43,749 nucleotides of DNA from an uncultured Alistipes sp. (GCA_900768045.1 CAAGBL010000003.1:1-43749), one strand, 5' to 3'. Shown: positions 1 through 8,229, counted from the first letter of the stretch. Numbers and translations: made by a program. The notes: generated by a model from the letters alone, not told the origin.

Positions 1-100
1 CTAACAAAAAATGCCACCAATGGGACGTACTTCAAGTACTACCCATCGGTGGCATTTTTGCCGAGTGTAGCACTCGGCGCCCTTCTGACAACAAATTTAG
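1..100 (+). repeat. Three-hairpin repeat element, copy A (5' part outside window)
   Basis: The window opens inside this element. Visible are the central hairpin (arms 7-18 and 48-59, with inner stem ATGGG/CCCAT and top GTAC 27-30, five bases, GTAC 36-39), the third hairpin CCGAGTG-TAG-CACTCGG at 61-77, and the right terminus ACAACAAATTT at 89-98. Sequence and order match the copy after the phosphohexomutase gene (22367-22505) almost base for base. The first hairpin and left terminus, with the stop codon of whatever gene it follows, lie before position 1. Confidence 0.8.
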
Positions 101-104
101 TGGT

Positions 105-345
105 GCTAATTGAGGGGGAATTTATAGGGAAGATAGGGAAAATAGGGAAAATAGGGATAATAGGGGAGTGATAACCTCGCCCTATCGACCCTATCGTCCT
201 TATCTTCCTAATCGTCCCAATCGTCCTCATCGTCCTCATCGTCCTCATCGTCCTCATCGTCCTCATCGTCCTCATCGTCCTCATCGTCCCAATCGTCCCT
301 ATTATCCCTATCAACCCTAATCTCATTCCTCACTCCTAATTACCC
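105..345. repeat. Low-complexity purine-arm/pyrimidine-arm tract with seven exact 9-bp repeats
   Basis: Positions 120-170 are runs of GGGA/GATA units on the plus strand and 178-320 are CCCTAT/TCGTCC units, so the two halves are roughly complementary and could fold into a long imperfect hairpin. Within it TCGTCCTCA is repeated exactly seven times from 221 to 283. No convincing gene is present; the minus-strand reading frame is merely an (MRT)n repeat. Similar tracts follow the other three hairpin elements. Confidence 0.75.
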
Positions 346-360
346 CCCCCCGTTCAAAGC

Positions 361-462
361 ACCACTTACTTTTCACCTTTCACCTTTCACCTTTCACTTT
401 TCACTTTTCACTTTTCACTTTTCACTTTTCACTTTTCACTTTTCACTTTTCACCTTTCACTT
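361..462. repeat. Heptamer tandem repeat (CTTTTCAC-type)
   Basis: About fourteen near-perfect tandem units of TTTTCAC or TTTTCACC run up to the promoter of the GH84 gene. Short tracts of the same unit recur at 3551-3585 and, in reverse orientation, at 18482-18504, always between genes. Copy-number change here would alter the spacing just upstream of the promoter. Confidence 0.75.
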
Positions 463-469
463 TTTTTAG

Positions 470-477
470 TATCTTTG
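470..477 (+). promoter_or_regulatory. Bacteroidota -7 box, GH84 gene
   Basis: TATCTTTG matches the Bacteroidota primary-sigma -7 consensus TAnnTTTG and lies 25 bases before the start codon at 503. The -33 position falls in the heptamer repeat and has no clear TTTG. Confidence 0.6.
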
Positions 478-502
478 TGGCAAGAATATAATTTTTATAA
501 AT

Positions 503-3037
503 ATGTATAAAACTATCCGTAACCTAATCATGGTGGTTGCAGCATCGTTCGCTGTGACTATGACTCTCTTGGCGCAGGACCTATCAGCGCAGCGTGGTGA
601 GTCGCAGAACCTTGGAGGGCTCTTTGGCGAGAAGCTCGACCACGCAGGCCTTGTAATCAACCCTACACCGCAGTCTGTGAAGATGTTGCGAGCTATGCCG
701 CTCGACATTACAGGTGGTGTGACGCTCATCGGCAAGGCCGAGGAGTTTGCCTCTGACATCGACTTCCTAAAGCAGAATCCAATGCCTAAGATGCCTAAGG
801 GCAAAAAGTCGAAGAGGAGTGTGCAGCCCGAGATTCAGGGCGTGAAGCTAAGCATTGAGTATGGCGATGCCAACCTTAAGAAGAGCGGAGCCTATACTCT
901 TGCTATCGAGGCTGAGAGCATCACTATCAAGGCTTACGACAAGCTTGGTGCTTTCTACGCTATTCAGACCTTGCGTCAGGTATTTGAGAGTCCAGTATCG
1001 GCGGAGGGTAAGCTCCCTACGTTGAGTATCACAGACTGGCCAGATTTGCAGTATCGTGGCGTTGTGGAGGGCTTCTACGGCACGCCTTGGTCACACGAGG
1101 TGCGCCTATCGCTTATCGATACCTACGGTCGCTACAAGATGAACTACTACATCTACGGCCCTAAGGATGACCCTTATCACAGCTCGCCATACTGGCGTGA
1201 GGAGTATCCCGAGACTGAGGCTCAGCAGATTAAGGAGTTGGTGGAGGCCTGCAATCGCAACCGTGTGAACTTCGTGTGGGCGGTACACCCAGGTAAGGAT
1301 ATTAGGTGGGAGGAGTCGGATATTCAGAACTTGCTCCGTAAGTTCGATGCTATGTACCAGCTTGGCGTGCGTGCCTTTGCTGTGCACTTCGACGACATCG
1401 AGGGTAATGGCACAAACCCATACTACCAGACCGAGCTTATGAATATCCTTAACGAGGACTTTGTGAAGGTTAAGGGCGACGTGGCACCACTCATCGTATG
1501 TCCTACCGAGTACACACGCCTCTGGGCAAATCCTACCGAGCGTGGTAGTCTTATGGTATATGGCAAGGAGCTCGATGCGTCGGTAGATGTGTTCTGGACT
1601 GGAGATGCCGTATGTAGCGATATGACCGAGCGCACTATGGAGTGGATATCATCACGTATTCAGCGCCCTGCGCTCTTCTGGTGGAACTTCCCCGTTACCG
1701 ACTATGCTCGCCATATTATGATGCAGGGCCCAGTGTATGGCCTCTCGCCAAAGCTCACAGAGAATGAGACACGTGGCTTGGTAAGCAACCCTATGGAGCA
1801 TGGCGAGGCCTCGAAGTTGGCGCTATATAGCGTTGCTGACTATACGTGGAACACCGAGGCATATAACCCTATCGATAGCTGGGAGCGAGGCTTAGAGGCT
1901 CTTGCCCCTGAGGTAAAGGAGGCATACCGTCTCTTCGCTATCCACTCGTGCGACACCGAGACTGGCTACCGCCGTCACGAGTCGTGGGAGACAGAAACAT
2001 TCTCGTTTGCTGAGTACGACGCTGCGGTTGCTGAGAAGCTTCTCGATGAGCTTCGTCGCATAGAACTTGTGCCCGCCGAGATGGAGGCGATGCAGAACAA
2101 GGCTCTTCTTAATGAACTTCGTCCATGGTTGGTGGAGTTTGGCAAGCTCGGTACACGTTGCCGTAAGGCTATCGAGGCGTTGATGTTGTTCCAGGCAGGC
2201 GATTATGCAGCATTCTGGAATGCATACGTCGATAACCTTATGTCGGAGGAGGATGTGGCTCAGTTCGATGCTCATCGTGTGGGTACGCAGAAGCTACACC
2301 CATTCTACGAGCGCCTTATGGACGATATGGCTGCGGCGTACTACGAGCAGCTTACGGGCGAGAAGTCGTCGACACTCAAGGCGTGCGGCACGTACAACTC
2401 GCTTGGTGCGCCACAGGCTAAGTATATGTTCGATAACGACGCTACAACATACTATCACTCGGGCGAGGGACAGCGTACCGATCACTTTGTGGGTGTAGAT
2501 ATGGGCGTTGTGCGTCCTGTGCGTGAGGTGCGCATCATTCAGGGCCGTAACTCAGTCGATGATGTCGATTACTTTGACCACTGCGTTGTGGAGTACTCGG
2601 CTGATGGCAAGACATGGACAGCTCTAACTGAGCCATTGCAGGGTGTCTACGAGATTGAGTGGCGAGGAGAACCTTTCGAGGCACGTTATGTCGGCATTCG
2701 TAAGCTCGAGTCGGCAAAGCGTAACTGGTTGGCTATACGCTCGTTTGAGATTAACCCTGTTGAGGAGTGTGACTACGGCTGGGACGCTAATCCATTCACA
2801 TTCTACACCTCTGCGGCACCACTAAAGGTGGCTGTTGAGAAGGGTAAGACTGAGGCAACACTTCTCCTTGGCGAGGTTGCTGAGGGTGCATACGTTGAGA
2901 TGACAAACAAGAAGGGCAAGGTGCTCGGTCGCATTGATATTAGCGCACCACACACCAAGTTTGAACTTGTGAAGAAGAGTGCTTACCTAAACATCTACAA
3001 TCCTAAGGGTGGCTTGTACGAAGTTATTTTGAAGTAG
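503..3037 (+). CDS. GH84 beta-N-acetylglucosaminidase (hyaluronidase/O-GlcNAcase type), secreted
   Basis: An 844-residue exo-hexosaminidase that removes terminal N-acetylglucosamine from glycans by substrate-assisted catalysis. Residues 1-29 form a signal peptide, so it acts in the periplasm or at the surface. A GH20b-like N-terminal domain spans about 50-180, followed by the GH84 barrel, which opens with YRGVVEGFYGTPWS and carries the catalytic aspartate pair D297-D298 in HFDDIEG. A helical region follows, then a discoidin-like (F5/8 type C) module at about 640-750 and a small beta-rich end domain. The family call is firm because the barrel closely resembles Bacteroides GH84 enzymes. It is longer than typical ~740-residue Bacteroides homologues because of the C-terminal modules. 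It is monocistronic: its own promoter at 470 and a terminator at 3060. It fits the nagB genes at 30-33 kb as a source of amino sugar, though not in the same operon. Confidence 0.93.
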   Translation: MYKTIRNLIMVVAASFAVTMTLLAQDLSAQRGESQNLGGLFGEKLDHAGLVINPTPQSVKMLRAMPLDITGGVTLIGKAEEFASDIDFLKQNPMPKMPKGKKSKRSVQPEIQGVKLSIEYGDANLKKSGAYTLAIEAESITIKAYDKLGAFYAIQTLRQVFESPVSAEGKLPTLSITDWPDLQYRGVVEGFYGTPWSHEVRLSLIDTYGRYKMNYYIYGPKDDPYHSSPYWREEYPETEAQQIKELVEACNRNRVNFVWAVHPGKDIRWEESDIQNLLRKFDAMYQLGVRAFAVHFDDIEGNGTNPYYQTELMNILNEDFVKVKGDVAPLIVCPTEYTRLWANPTERGSLMVYGKELDASVDVFWTGDAVCSDMTERTMEWISSRIQRPALFWWNFPVTDYARHIMMQGPVYGLSPKLTENETRGLVSNPMEHGEASKLALYSVADYTWNTEAYNPIDSWERGLEALAPEVKEAYRLFAIHSCDTETGYRRHESWETETFSFAEYDAAVAEKLLDELRRIELVPAEMEAMQNKALLNELRPWLVEFGKLGTRCRKAIEALMLFQAGDYAAFWNAYVDNLMSEEDVAQFDAHRVGTQKLHPFYERLMDDMAAAYYEQLTGEKSSTLKACGTYNSLGAPQAKYMFDNDATTYYHSGEGQRTDHFVGVDMGVVRPVREVRIIQGRNSVDDVDYFDHCVVEYSADGKTWTALTEPLQGVYEIEWRGEPFEARYVGIRKLESAKRNWLAIRSFEINPVEECDYGWDANPFTFYTSAAPLKVAVEKGKTEATLLLGEVAEGAYVEMTNKKGKVLGRIDISAPHTKFELVKKSAYLNIYNPKGGLYEVILK

Positions 3038-3059
3038 GAGCGAGGTATTGTATAAGAGG

Positions 3060-3098
3060 CTACCCTGGGCTGCGTTGCGGCTTAGGGTAGTTTTTTTT
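3060..3098 (+). terminator. Rho-independent terminator, GH84 gene
   Basis: Stem CTACCCT (3060-3066) / AGGGTAG (3084-3090) with a GC-rich loop, followed by eight T. Confidence 0.85.
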
Positions 3099-3179
3099 GT
3101 GGAGGTGGGGTGTTGTGGGTTTCGATGGGTAGAGTGGGTATTTCCGCACAAGACAATAATACCCACTACTCATTATCAA

Positions 3180-3515
3180 TGTCATTCTGAACGAAGTGAA
3201 GAATCTCTCAGTTAGCACGGACGTTCGACGTTAGCGCCAACCGAGAGATGTTTCGCTTTCGCTCAACATGACAAACAAATTACTCATTACTCGCTCTCAA
3301 TGTCATTCTGAACGAAGTGAAGAATCTCTCAGTTAGCACGGACGTTCGACGTTAGCACCAACCGAGAGATGTTTCGCTTTCGCTCAACATGACAAACAAA
3401 TTACTCATTACTTGCTCTCAATGTCATTCTGAACGAAGTGAAGAATCTCTCAGTTAGCACGGACGTTCGATGTTAGCGCCAATCGAGAGATGTTTCGCTT
3501 TCGCTCAACATGACA
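3180..3515. repeat. Three tandem copies of a palindromic TGTCATTCTGA repeat
   Basis: Units start at 3180, 3301 and 3422 (period 121). Each is a 94-base imperfect palindrome running from TGTCATTCTGAACGAAGTG to its near-complement ending CTCAACATGACA, separated by an AT-rich 27-base spacer. The loop contains GTTAGCACGGACGTTCGACG. Copies differ at only a few bases. Two more diverged copies lie at 18543-18755. No gene is present in 3038-3624; apart from this repeat it holds two terminators and a short heptamer-type tract. Confidence 0.85.
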
Positions 3516-3586
3516 TACTCGCAACTCATTAATTCAGTGCGAAGCACACCACACTTTTTACCTTTCACTTTTTACCTTTCACCTTA

Positions 3587-3626
3587 AAAACAATGGGTTG
3601 CTCTTCCATGAGCAACCCATTGTTTT
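3587..3626. terminator. Bidirectional terminator at the end of the histidine kinase gene
   Basis: Perfect 17-bp inverted repeat AAAACAATGGGTTGCTC / GAGCAACCCATTGTTTT around a 6-base loop. It overlaps the stop codon of the minus-strand kinase gene, and transcripts from that strand end in a T run. Confidence 0.85.
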
Positions 3627-4725
3627 ACGCCTTGGGCAGGGTAAACTTAAACTCCAAGCCACCGACCTTGCGGTTGTAGACCTCGATGTCGCCACCGTGG
3701 AACAGAACGGCATTCTTCACGATTGAGAGTCCGAGGCCTGTGCCACCGAGTTTGCGTGAGCGACCAGCGTCGATGCGGTAGAAGCGCTCGAAAATATGGC
3801 CTATATGGTCGTCGTCGATACCGATGCCATTATCCGCTACGGTAATGGTGTACATGCCATCGTCGCCCTCCGTAGCCTTGATGTAGATGTCACGACCACC
3901 CGAGTAGGCGATAGCGTTGTCGGTAAGGTTCTTAAAGATAGACATCAGAAGCGATGAGTTGCCCTTGACAATCATTGGCTCGGGGAGCGTGATGTTCATG
4001 CGCATACGCTTCTCGTCGGGGAGGATTGCCACGTCATCACGTATCTCATGTATTATGCTTCGTAGGTCGACGCTCTCGCACTCTATGCGGTTGCTACCGT
4101 CCTCCATGCGTGTAATTGTCGATACGTCGGTTAAAAGCTGCGTTAGGCGCTGGCTATGGGCGTAGCTCTTCTCGATAAACGACTTACGCTCCTCGTCGGT
4201 CATGTCGTCATTGTTGATAATAGTCTCCAAGTAGCCCTGGATAGCTGCCACAGGCGTCTTAAGCTCGTGGTTGATGTTGTTTGTTAGCTGGCGCTTGATG
4301 CGTAGCTTCTCCTGCTGCTCGTGCATGGCACGGCTATGCTCACGCTCAATCTCTGTTGAGGCGAGGCGCAGGCGACGATACAGGTCGATAAAGTTGCGAG
4401 AAAGGTCGCCAAGCTCGTCACGTGGGAACTCGGGCATAGACTCGATGTCGGCACCATTCTCCATGGCGTCGGCAATCTTACTAAGGTTGCGAATGTTGCG
4501 GTTGAGGCGCACGTAGAGCACCGCAGCGATGATTGTAGCAAGAACGGCAACACCTATAATAATATATAGTGTGCCCTCGTCCTTATGTCCTGAGATGTGG
4601 AGGTTGCCAACAACCGAGAAGTGGTGAATGATAAATCCACCGATGAGCAGTGCAAAAAGTAGTGCGAGTAGCAAGAAGGTGCCACTGCGGTAGGTCAGAA
4701 ATTTACGCTTCGAATCCGTAGCCAT
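3625..4725 (-). CDS. Sensor histidine kinase, PhoR-like
   Basis: A 366-residue inner-membrane kinase. Two membrane helices (about 16-34 and 52-72) enclose a very short periplasmic loop of some 17 residues; then come a HAMP-like linker and coiled coil (73-145), a HisKA domain with phospho-accepting H153 in NHELKTP, and a HATPase domain with N box NLTDNA (N270), G1 DNGIG (298-302), F box FERFYR and G2 GGTGLGL. All catalytic motifs are intact. The start codon lies inside the upstream response-regulator gene (23-bp overlap), so the two are co-translated and are cognate. The tiny loop makes direct sensing of an external ligand unlikely; signals may come from the membrane or from a transporter partner. 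The phosphate assignment is inferred from the divergent PiT gene. Confidence 0.9.
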   Translation of the reverse strand: MATDSKRKFLTYRSGTFLLLALLFALLIGGFIIHHFSVVGNLHISGHKDEGTLYIIIGVAVLATIIAAVLYVRLNRNIRNLSKIADAMENGADIESMPEFPRDELGDLSRNFIDLYRRLRLASTEIEREHSRAMHEQQEKLRIKRQLTNNINHELKTPVAAIQGYLETIINNDDMTDEERKSFIEKSYAHSQRLTQLLTDVSTITRMEDGSNRIECESVDLRSIIHEIRDDVAILPDEKRMRMNITLPEPMIVKGNSSLLMSIFKNLTDNAIAYSGGRDIYIKATEGDDGMYTITVADNGIGIDDDHIGHIFERFYRIDAGRSRKLGGTGLGLSIVKNAVLFHGGDIEVYNRKVGGLEFKFTLPKA

Positions 4726-5383
4726 AGCCTGTACGTGTTATAATGTTATTACCATATTCTCCTAATTTCTTGCGCATGCGTGTTATGTTGACGTCGATAG
4801 TGCGGTCAAGGACTATCTCGCCACTCCACACATGCTGCATTATCTGCTCACGACTAAGTATCGAGCCTCGTGACTTTAGTAGCAGAACGAGGATGTCGAA
4901 CTCCTTGCGTGTTAGGGCTATCTCCTCGCCCGATATTGTGCAGCGCTTGCGCAGGGTGTTAACCTCGAGGGTGTTGTATGTGATTATGCCCTCGTCGTTA
5001 GGTGCTGTGCGCTGTGAGCGACGCAAGACGCTACGCACACGTGCCAACACCTCGGCAACCGAGAAGGGCTTAGATATGTAGTCGTCAGCGCCAATGTCGA
5101 GGCCTGTAATCTTGTCGTTCTCGCCATCGAGGGCCGAGCAGAAGATAATAGGCGTGGTTGCCGTCTCCTCTCTCTCTCTGACAATCTTTGCCAAGCCAAA
5201 GCCGCTAAGCTCGCCCATCATCACGTCGAGAATCATAAGGTCGAACTCGGCGAGGTTGAGTGCAAGGGCACTCTCAGCGCTGTGCTTTGTCGTAACGTCG
5301 TATCCAGCACGCTCAAGGTTGAACTTGAGAATCTCGCACAACGACTCCTCATCGTCAACAACTAATATACGGAACTTGCTCAT
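4703..5383 (-). CDS. OmpR/PhoB-family response regulator
   Basis: 226 residues: receiver domain (1-120) with acidic pocket D10-D11-E12, phospho-acceptor D53 in ILDVMM, S83 and K105 in SKPF, then a winged-helix DNA-binding domain (about 130-225) ending RTGYGYGF. It controls transcription when phosphorylated by the overlapping kinase. Receiver sequence is closest in feel to PhoB (LVVDDEESLCEILKFNLE). The gene is divergent from a phosphate transporter whose promoter carries perfect 11-bp direct repeats, the spacing used by PhoB-type regulators, so a phosphate-response role is likely but not shown. It has its own promoter (5447-5477) and a roughly 60-base leader that contains another TTTGTAACA copy. 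Confidence 0.92.
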   Translation of the reverse strand: MSKFRILVVDDEESLCEILKFNLERAGYDVTTKHSAESALALNLAEFDLMILDVMMGELSGFGLAKIVREREETATTPIIFCSALDGENDKITGLDIGADDYISKPFSVAEVLARVRSVLRRSQRTAPNDEGIITYNTLEVNTLRKRCTISGEEIALTRKEFDILVLLLKSRGSILSREQIMQHVWSGEIVLDRTIDVNITRMRKKLGEYGNNIITRTGYGYGFEA

Positions 5384-5446
5384 AATTAGTTTTGTAACAC
5401 TGTTTTGGGGTTGATGCTTACAGTAGTTAGTTTTACTCTTATACTA

Positions 5447-5477
5447 CAAATATACGGAAAGTTTTGTAAATATCAAA
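5447..5477 (-). promoter_or_regulatory. Promoter of the two-component operon
   Basis: On the minus strand the -33 TTTG (complement at 5474-5477) is spaced 19 bp from the -7 box TATATTTG (complement at 5447-5454), the exact Bacteroidota layout. Confidence 0.75.
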
Positions 5478-5524
5478 CATCGTAATTGTAAAAAAAATAT
5501 GATATGTTGGACAAAAATTGTGCG

Positions 5525-5561
5525 TTTGTAACAATTTTGTAACAATGATTTCATAAATTTG
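5525..5561 (+). promoter_or_regulatory. PiT gene promoter with 11-bp tandem operator repeats
   Basis: TTTGTAACAAT occurs twice head-to-tail with no gap (5525-5535, 5536-5546), followed eight bases later by the -7 box TAAATTTG (5554-5561). The repeats occupy the place of a -33 element, which is the arrangement of an activator-dependent promoter bound by an OmpR/PhoB-type dimer. A third partial copy, TTTGTAACACT, is at 5391-5401 in the leader of the divergent regulator gene. Confidence 0.65.
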
Positions 5562-5582
5562 TAGTCGAGAAACATCTATTTT

Positions 5583-7793
5583 ATGGATCTATTTATAGTC
5601 ATCACCCTCGCACTTCTTGCGGTAATGGGTATCGTTGTCGGCGTTTCGAACGACGCTGTAAACTTCCTTAATTCGGCTTTTGGCTCGAAGGTAGCCAAGA
5701 AAAATGTTATCTTGTCAGTAGCGGCTATTGGCGTCATGGTAGGTGTAATGACCTCAAGCGGCATGATGGACGTAGCACGTAGCGGTGTCTTCTATCCCGA
5801 TAAGTTTAGCTATCAGGAGATAATGATTCTGTTCTTGGGCATGATGCTCTCGAACATCATCTTGCTTGATATCTACAACTCGCTCGGCCTACCAACATCT
5901 ACTACCGTGTCACTCGTCTTTGGCTTGCTCGGCTCGGCACTCGCCCTTGCCCTGTATAACGTCTGGGGTGGCGACACAACATATGGCATTGGCCAGTATA
6001 TCAACTCGGGAAATGCCCTTGCCATAGTCTCGGGTATCTTGCTCTCGGTGGTGCTGGCATTCCTCTCGGGACACCTGCTCATGTATATCTCACGTGTGAT
6101 ATTCTCGTTCCGCTACCATAAGCTCTTTCGCCGCTTTGGCGCTATGTGGTGTGGCATCACATTTGCGGGTATCATCTTTTTTGCGGTGTTCAAGGGTCTT
6201 AAGAGCTCAGGTCTTGTGCCAGAGGAGCTTATCGACTATGTCAACAATCATACCGCTTTCTCGCTCCTTGTGTTGTGGGTGGGTAGCTCACTCTTCTTGT
6301 GGTTGTTACAGCTCTGCAAGGTAAACATCTTGCGTGTGTCAATCCTCGCTGGTACCTTCTCGTTGGCACTGGCATTTGCTGGTAACGACCTCGTGAACTT
6401 TATCGGTGTCCCTTATGCGGGCTACGACTCATATATGCTTGCGCAGCAGAGCAGCGAGCCTATAACCTCTATGGCAGCGTTGGCAAACCCTACGAAGGCT
6501 AACTTCTTTATCATGTGCGCTGCGGGCTTGGTCATGGTAATCACGCTCTTTACATCGAAGAAGGCGATGCGTGTCATCGAGACCGAGCGTAAGCTATCGT
6601 CGCAGTCGGAGGAGGTGCCTATCAATAGCGACGCTACGGTGGCAGCACGAGGTATTGTGCGTGGTGCACGTGCCCTAAGCGAGGCTATCGAGTCGCTTAT
6701 TCCACATCGTCTAAACGAGTGGATTGAGAGCCGCTTCGAGCAGTTGCCTGAGGAGGAGCGTGGCGATGCTAACTACGACCTTATACGTGCTACGGTAAAC
6801 CTCACAGCAGCAGCTATCCTCATCTCGATAGGTACTCAGCTTAAGTTGCCATTGTCTACTACATACGTGGTGTTCATGGTATCTATGGGTACGTCGTTGG
6901 CCGATAGAGCGTGGGGTAGAGAGAGCGCCGTATATCGTATCACAGGCGTAACAACCGTTATCATGGGTTGGTTTATTACGGCTGTAGGTGGCTTCGTTAT
7001 CGCCCTTGCCGTAACCCTCATCTTGGCATTTGGTGGTAAGATTGCTATTATCGTCGTGACGCTCATCTGCGTAGGTCTTATCATCAAGAGCAACGTGAAG
7101 GGCGAGAAGGAGACTAAGGAGGTTGAGGAGTCGGCAGTAGCAAAGATTGGCGACACCCTCAAACAGAGCCCTGAGGAGGCACTCATCGCCTATACCGAGC
7201 ATGTGTGCTCATCAATGGAGAAGGTGACCATGATTTATGACCGCACTATTGTTGCCGTGTTCAAGGAGAATCGTAAGGTGCTCAAGGATATGGTGCGTGA
7301 AGCCGAGGAGTTCTACCACTCTACACGCCAGCAGAAGTACGAGATTATGCCTCTGTTGCGCACATTGCAGGATAGCGACGTGAGCACCGGCCACTACTAC
7401 GTTCAGGTTGTTGACTACATCTCTGAGACCAGCAAGGCGCTACTACATATCACTCGTCCATGCTACAAGCATGTCGACAATAACCATACGGGACTCTCGA
7501 AGGAGCAAGTCTACGACCTTAAGCGCATCAATGACCGTGTGGAGGAGATTTTTGGCGAGATTAACACCATGCTCCGCACCCGCTCGTTCGATAGCATGGA
7601 GAAGGTGCTTAACATGCGTGACGAGATGTTCGACCTTATCGACGAGGTTATGCAGAACCAGCTACGCCGCTTGCGTGACACCGGAGGCTCATCATCGGCA
7701 AACATGCTCTTCTTTAACATCTTGACAGAGACCAAGACGATGATTCTCCACTCGCGTAATATCATGAAGTCACTTGAACACTTCGTTCATTAA
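5583..7793 (+). CDS. PiT-family inorganic phosphate transporter with C-terminal PhoU-like domain
   Basis: A 736-residue inner-membrane phosphate:cation symporter. The two PiT signature repeats are visible as VSNDAVNFLNSAFGS (21-35) and AGNDLVNFIGVPYAG (from about 266), within roughly ten to twelve hydrophobic helices. From about residue 520 the protein is soluble and helical (EEALIAYTEHVCSSMEKV... to the end), resembling PhoU/DUF47 regulatory domains that in other bacteria are separate proteins beside PiT. The fusion is common in Bacteroidota. It is transcribed from a promoter with direct repeats, divergent from the two-component operon. The stop codon TAA is the first three bases of a three-hairpin repeat element. 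Confidence 0.92.
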   Translation: MDLFIVITLALLAVMGIVVGVSNDAVNFLNSAFGSKVAKKNVILSVAAIGVMVGVMTSSGMMDVARSGVFYPDKFSYQEIMILFLGMMLSNIILLDIYNSLGLPTSTTVSLVFGLLGSALALALYNVWGGDTTYGIGQYINSGNALAIVSGILLSVVLAFLSGHLLMYISRVIFSFRYHKLFRRFGAMWCGITFAGIIFFAVFKGLKSSGLVPEELIDYVNNHTAFSLLVLWVGSSLFLWLLQLCKVNILRVSILAGTFSLALAFAGNDLVNFIGVPYAGYDSYMLAQQSSEPITSMAALANPTKANFFIMCAAGLVMVITLFTSKKAMRVIETERKLSSQSEEVPINSDATVAARGIVRGARALSEAIESLIPHRLNEWIESRFEQLPEEERGDANYDLIRATVNLTAAAILISIGTQLKLPLSTTYVVFMVSMGTSLADRAWGRESAVYRITGVTTVIMGWFITAVGGFVIALAVTLILAFGGKIAIIVVTLICVGLIIKSNVKGEKETKEVEESAVAKIGDTLKQSPEEALIAYTEHVCSSMEKVTMIYDRTIVAVFKENRKVLKDMVREAEEFYHSTRQQKYEIMPLLRTLQDSDVSTGHYYVQVVDYISETSKALLHITRPCYKHVDNNHTGLSKEQVYDLKRINDRVEEIFGEINTMLRTRSFDSMEKVLNMRDEMFDLIDEVMQNQLRRLRDTGGSSSANMLFFNILTETKTMILHSRNIMKSLEHFVH

Positions 7794-7930
7794 TTTGTTG
7801 TGATAAGCCGCAATCTGCGGCACATCGCTAAAAGTTGACCACCCCAGGCTGTACTGTTTGTACTATCCTGGGGTGGTCCCTTTTTCGATGTACCACATCT
7901 CACGACTTCTAACAACAAATTTATTTCTCG
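7791..7930 (+). repeat. Three-hairpin repeat element, copy B, beginning at the PiT stop codon
   Basis: Left terminus AATTTGTTGT (7792-7801) pairs perfectly with ACAACAAATT (7912-7921). Enclosed are hairpin a GCCGCA-ATC-TGCGGC (7807-7821), hairpin b with a perfect 12-bp stem (7837-7848/7867-7878) and GTAC-N5-GTAC top (7851-7863), followed by TTTTT, and hairpin c GATGT-ACC-ACATC (7887-7899). The stem sequences differ from the other copies but every stem is preserved. Hairpin b plus its T run can also act as a terminator. Confidence 0.85.
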
Positions 7931-8175
7931 TGATAAGGGCACTAAGGGTTTAAAAGAGTCCAAAGGGTAGAAAAAATACCCTTTCTGACCCTTTAATACC
8001 CTTTCTGCCCTTTTATAGGATAAATAGGAGCGCTTACGCTTGATGGGGAGAATAGGGAAGATAAGGCTATGATATCATCGTCTTATCGACCCTATTAATC
8101 CTATCACCCCCATCAACCCTATTAACGCAGCGCTCCCTAAGTTCCCTAAATTCCCTAAACTCTCTTTATATGAGC
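7931..8175. repeat. Low-complexity purine/pyrimidine inverted tract after copy B
   Basis: Two nested purine-to-pyrimidine tracts: AAAGGGTA...TACCCTTT around 7960-8020, and GATGGGG-GAATAGGG-GATAAG (8041-8068) against CTTATC-CCCTATT-CCCCCATC (8083-8115). A 9-bp TTCCCTAAA-type repeat follows (8140-8162). No gene is present between 7794 and 8278. Confidence 0.7.
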
Positions 8176-8229
8176 CTCATTCAATAGAACCGACCCAGAA
8201 ATACCCCGAATTACCCACTCTCTGCGCAC

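Noticed and set aside
39..326. Minus-strand 95-codon frame with MRT repeats
   Set aside because: It is the translation of a 9-bp tandem repeat and runs into a hairpin element; no family resemblance.
3180..3515. CRISPR array
   Set aside because: Units are 121-bp palindromes with near-identical spacers; there are no short direct repeats with unique spacers and no cas genes.
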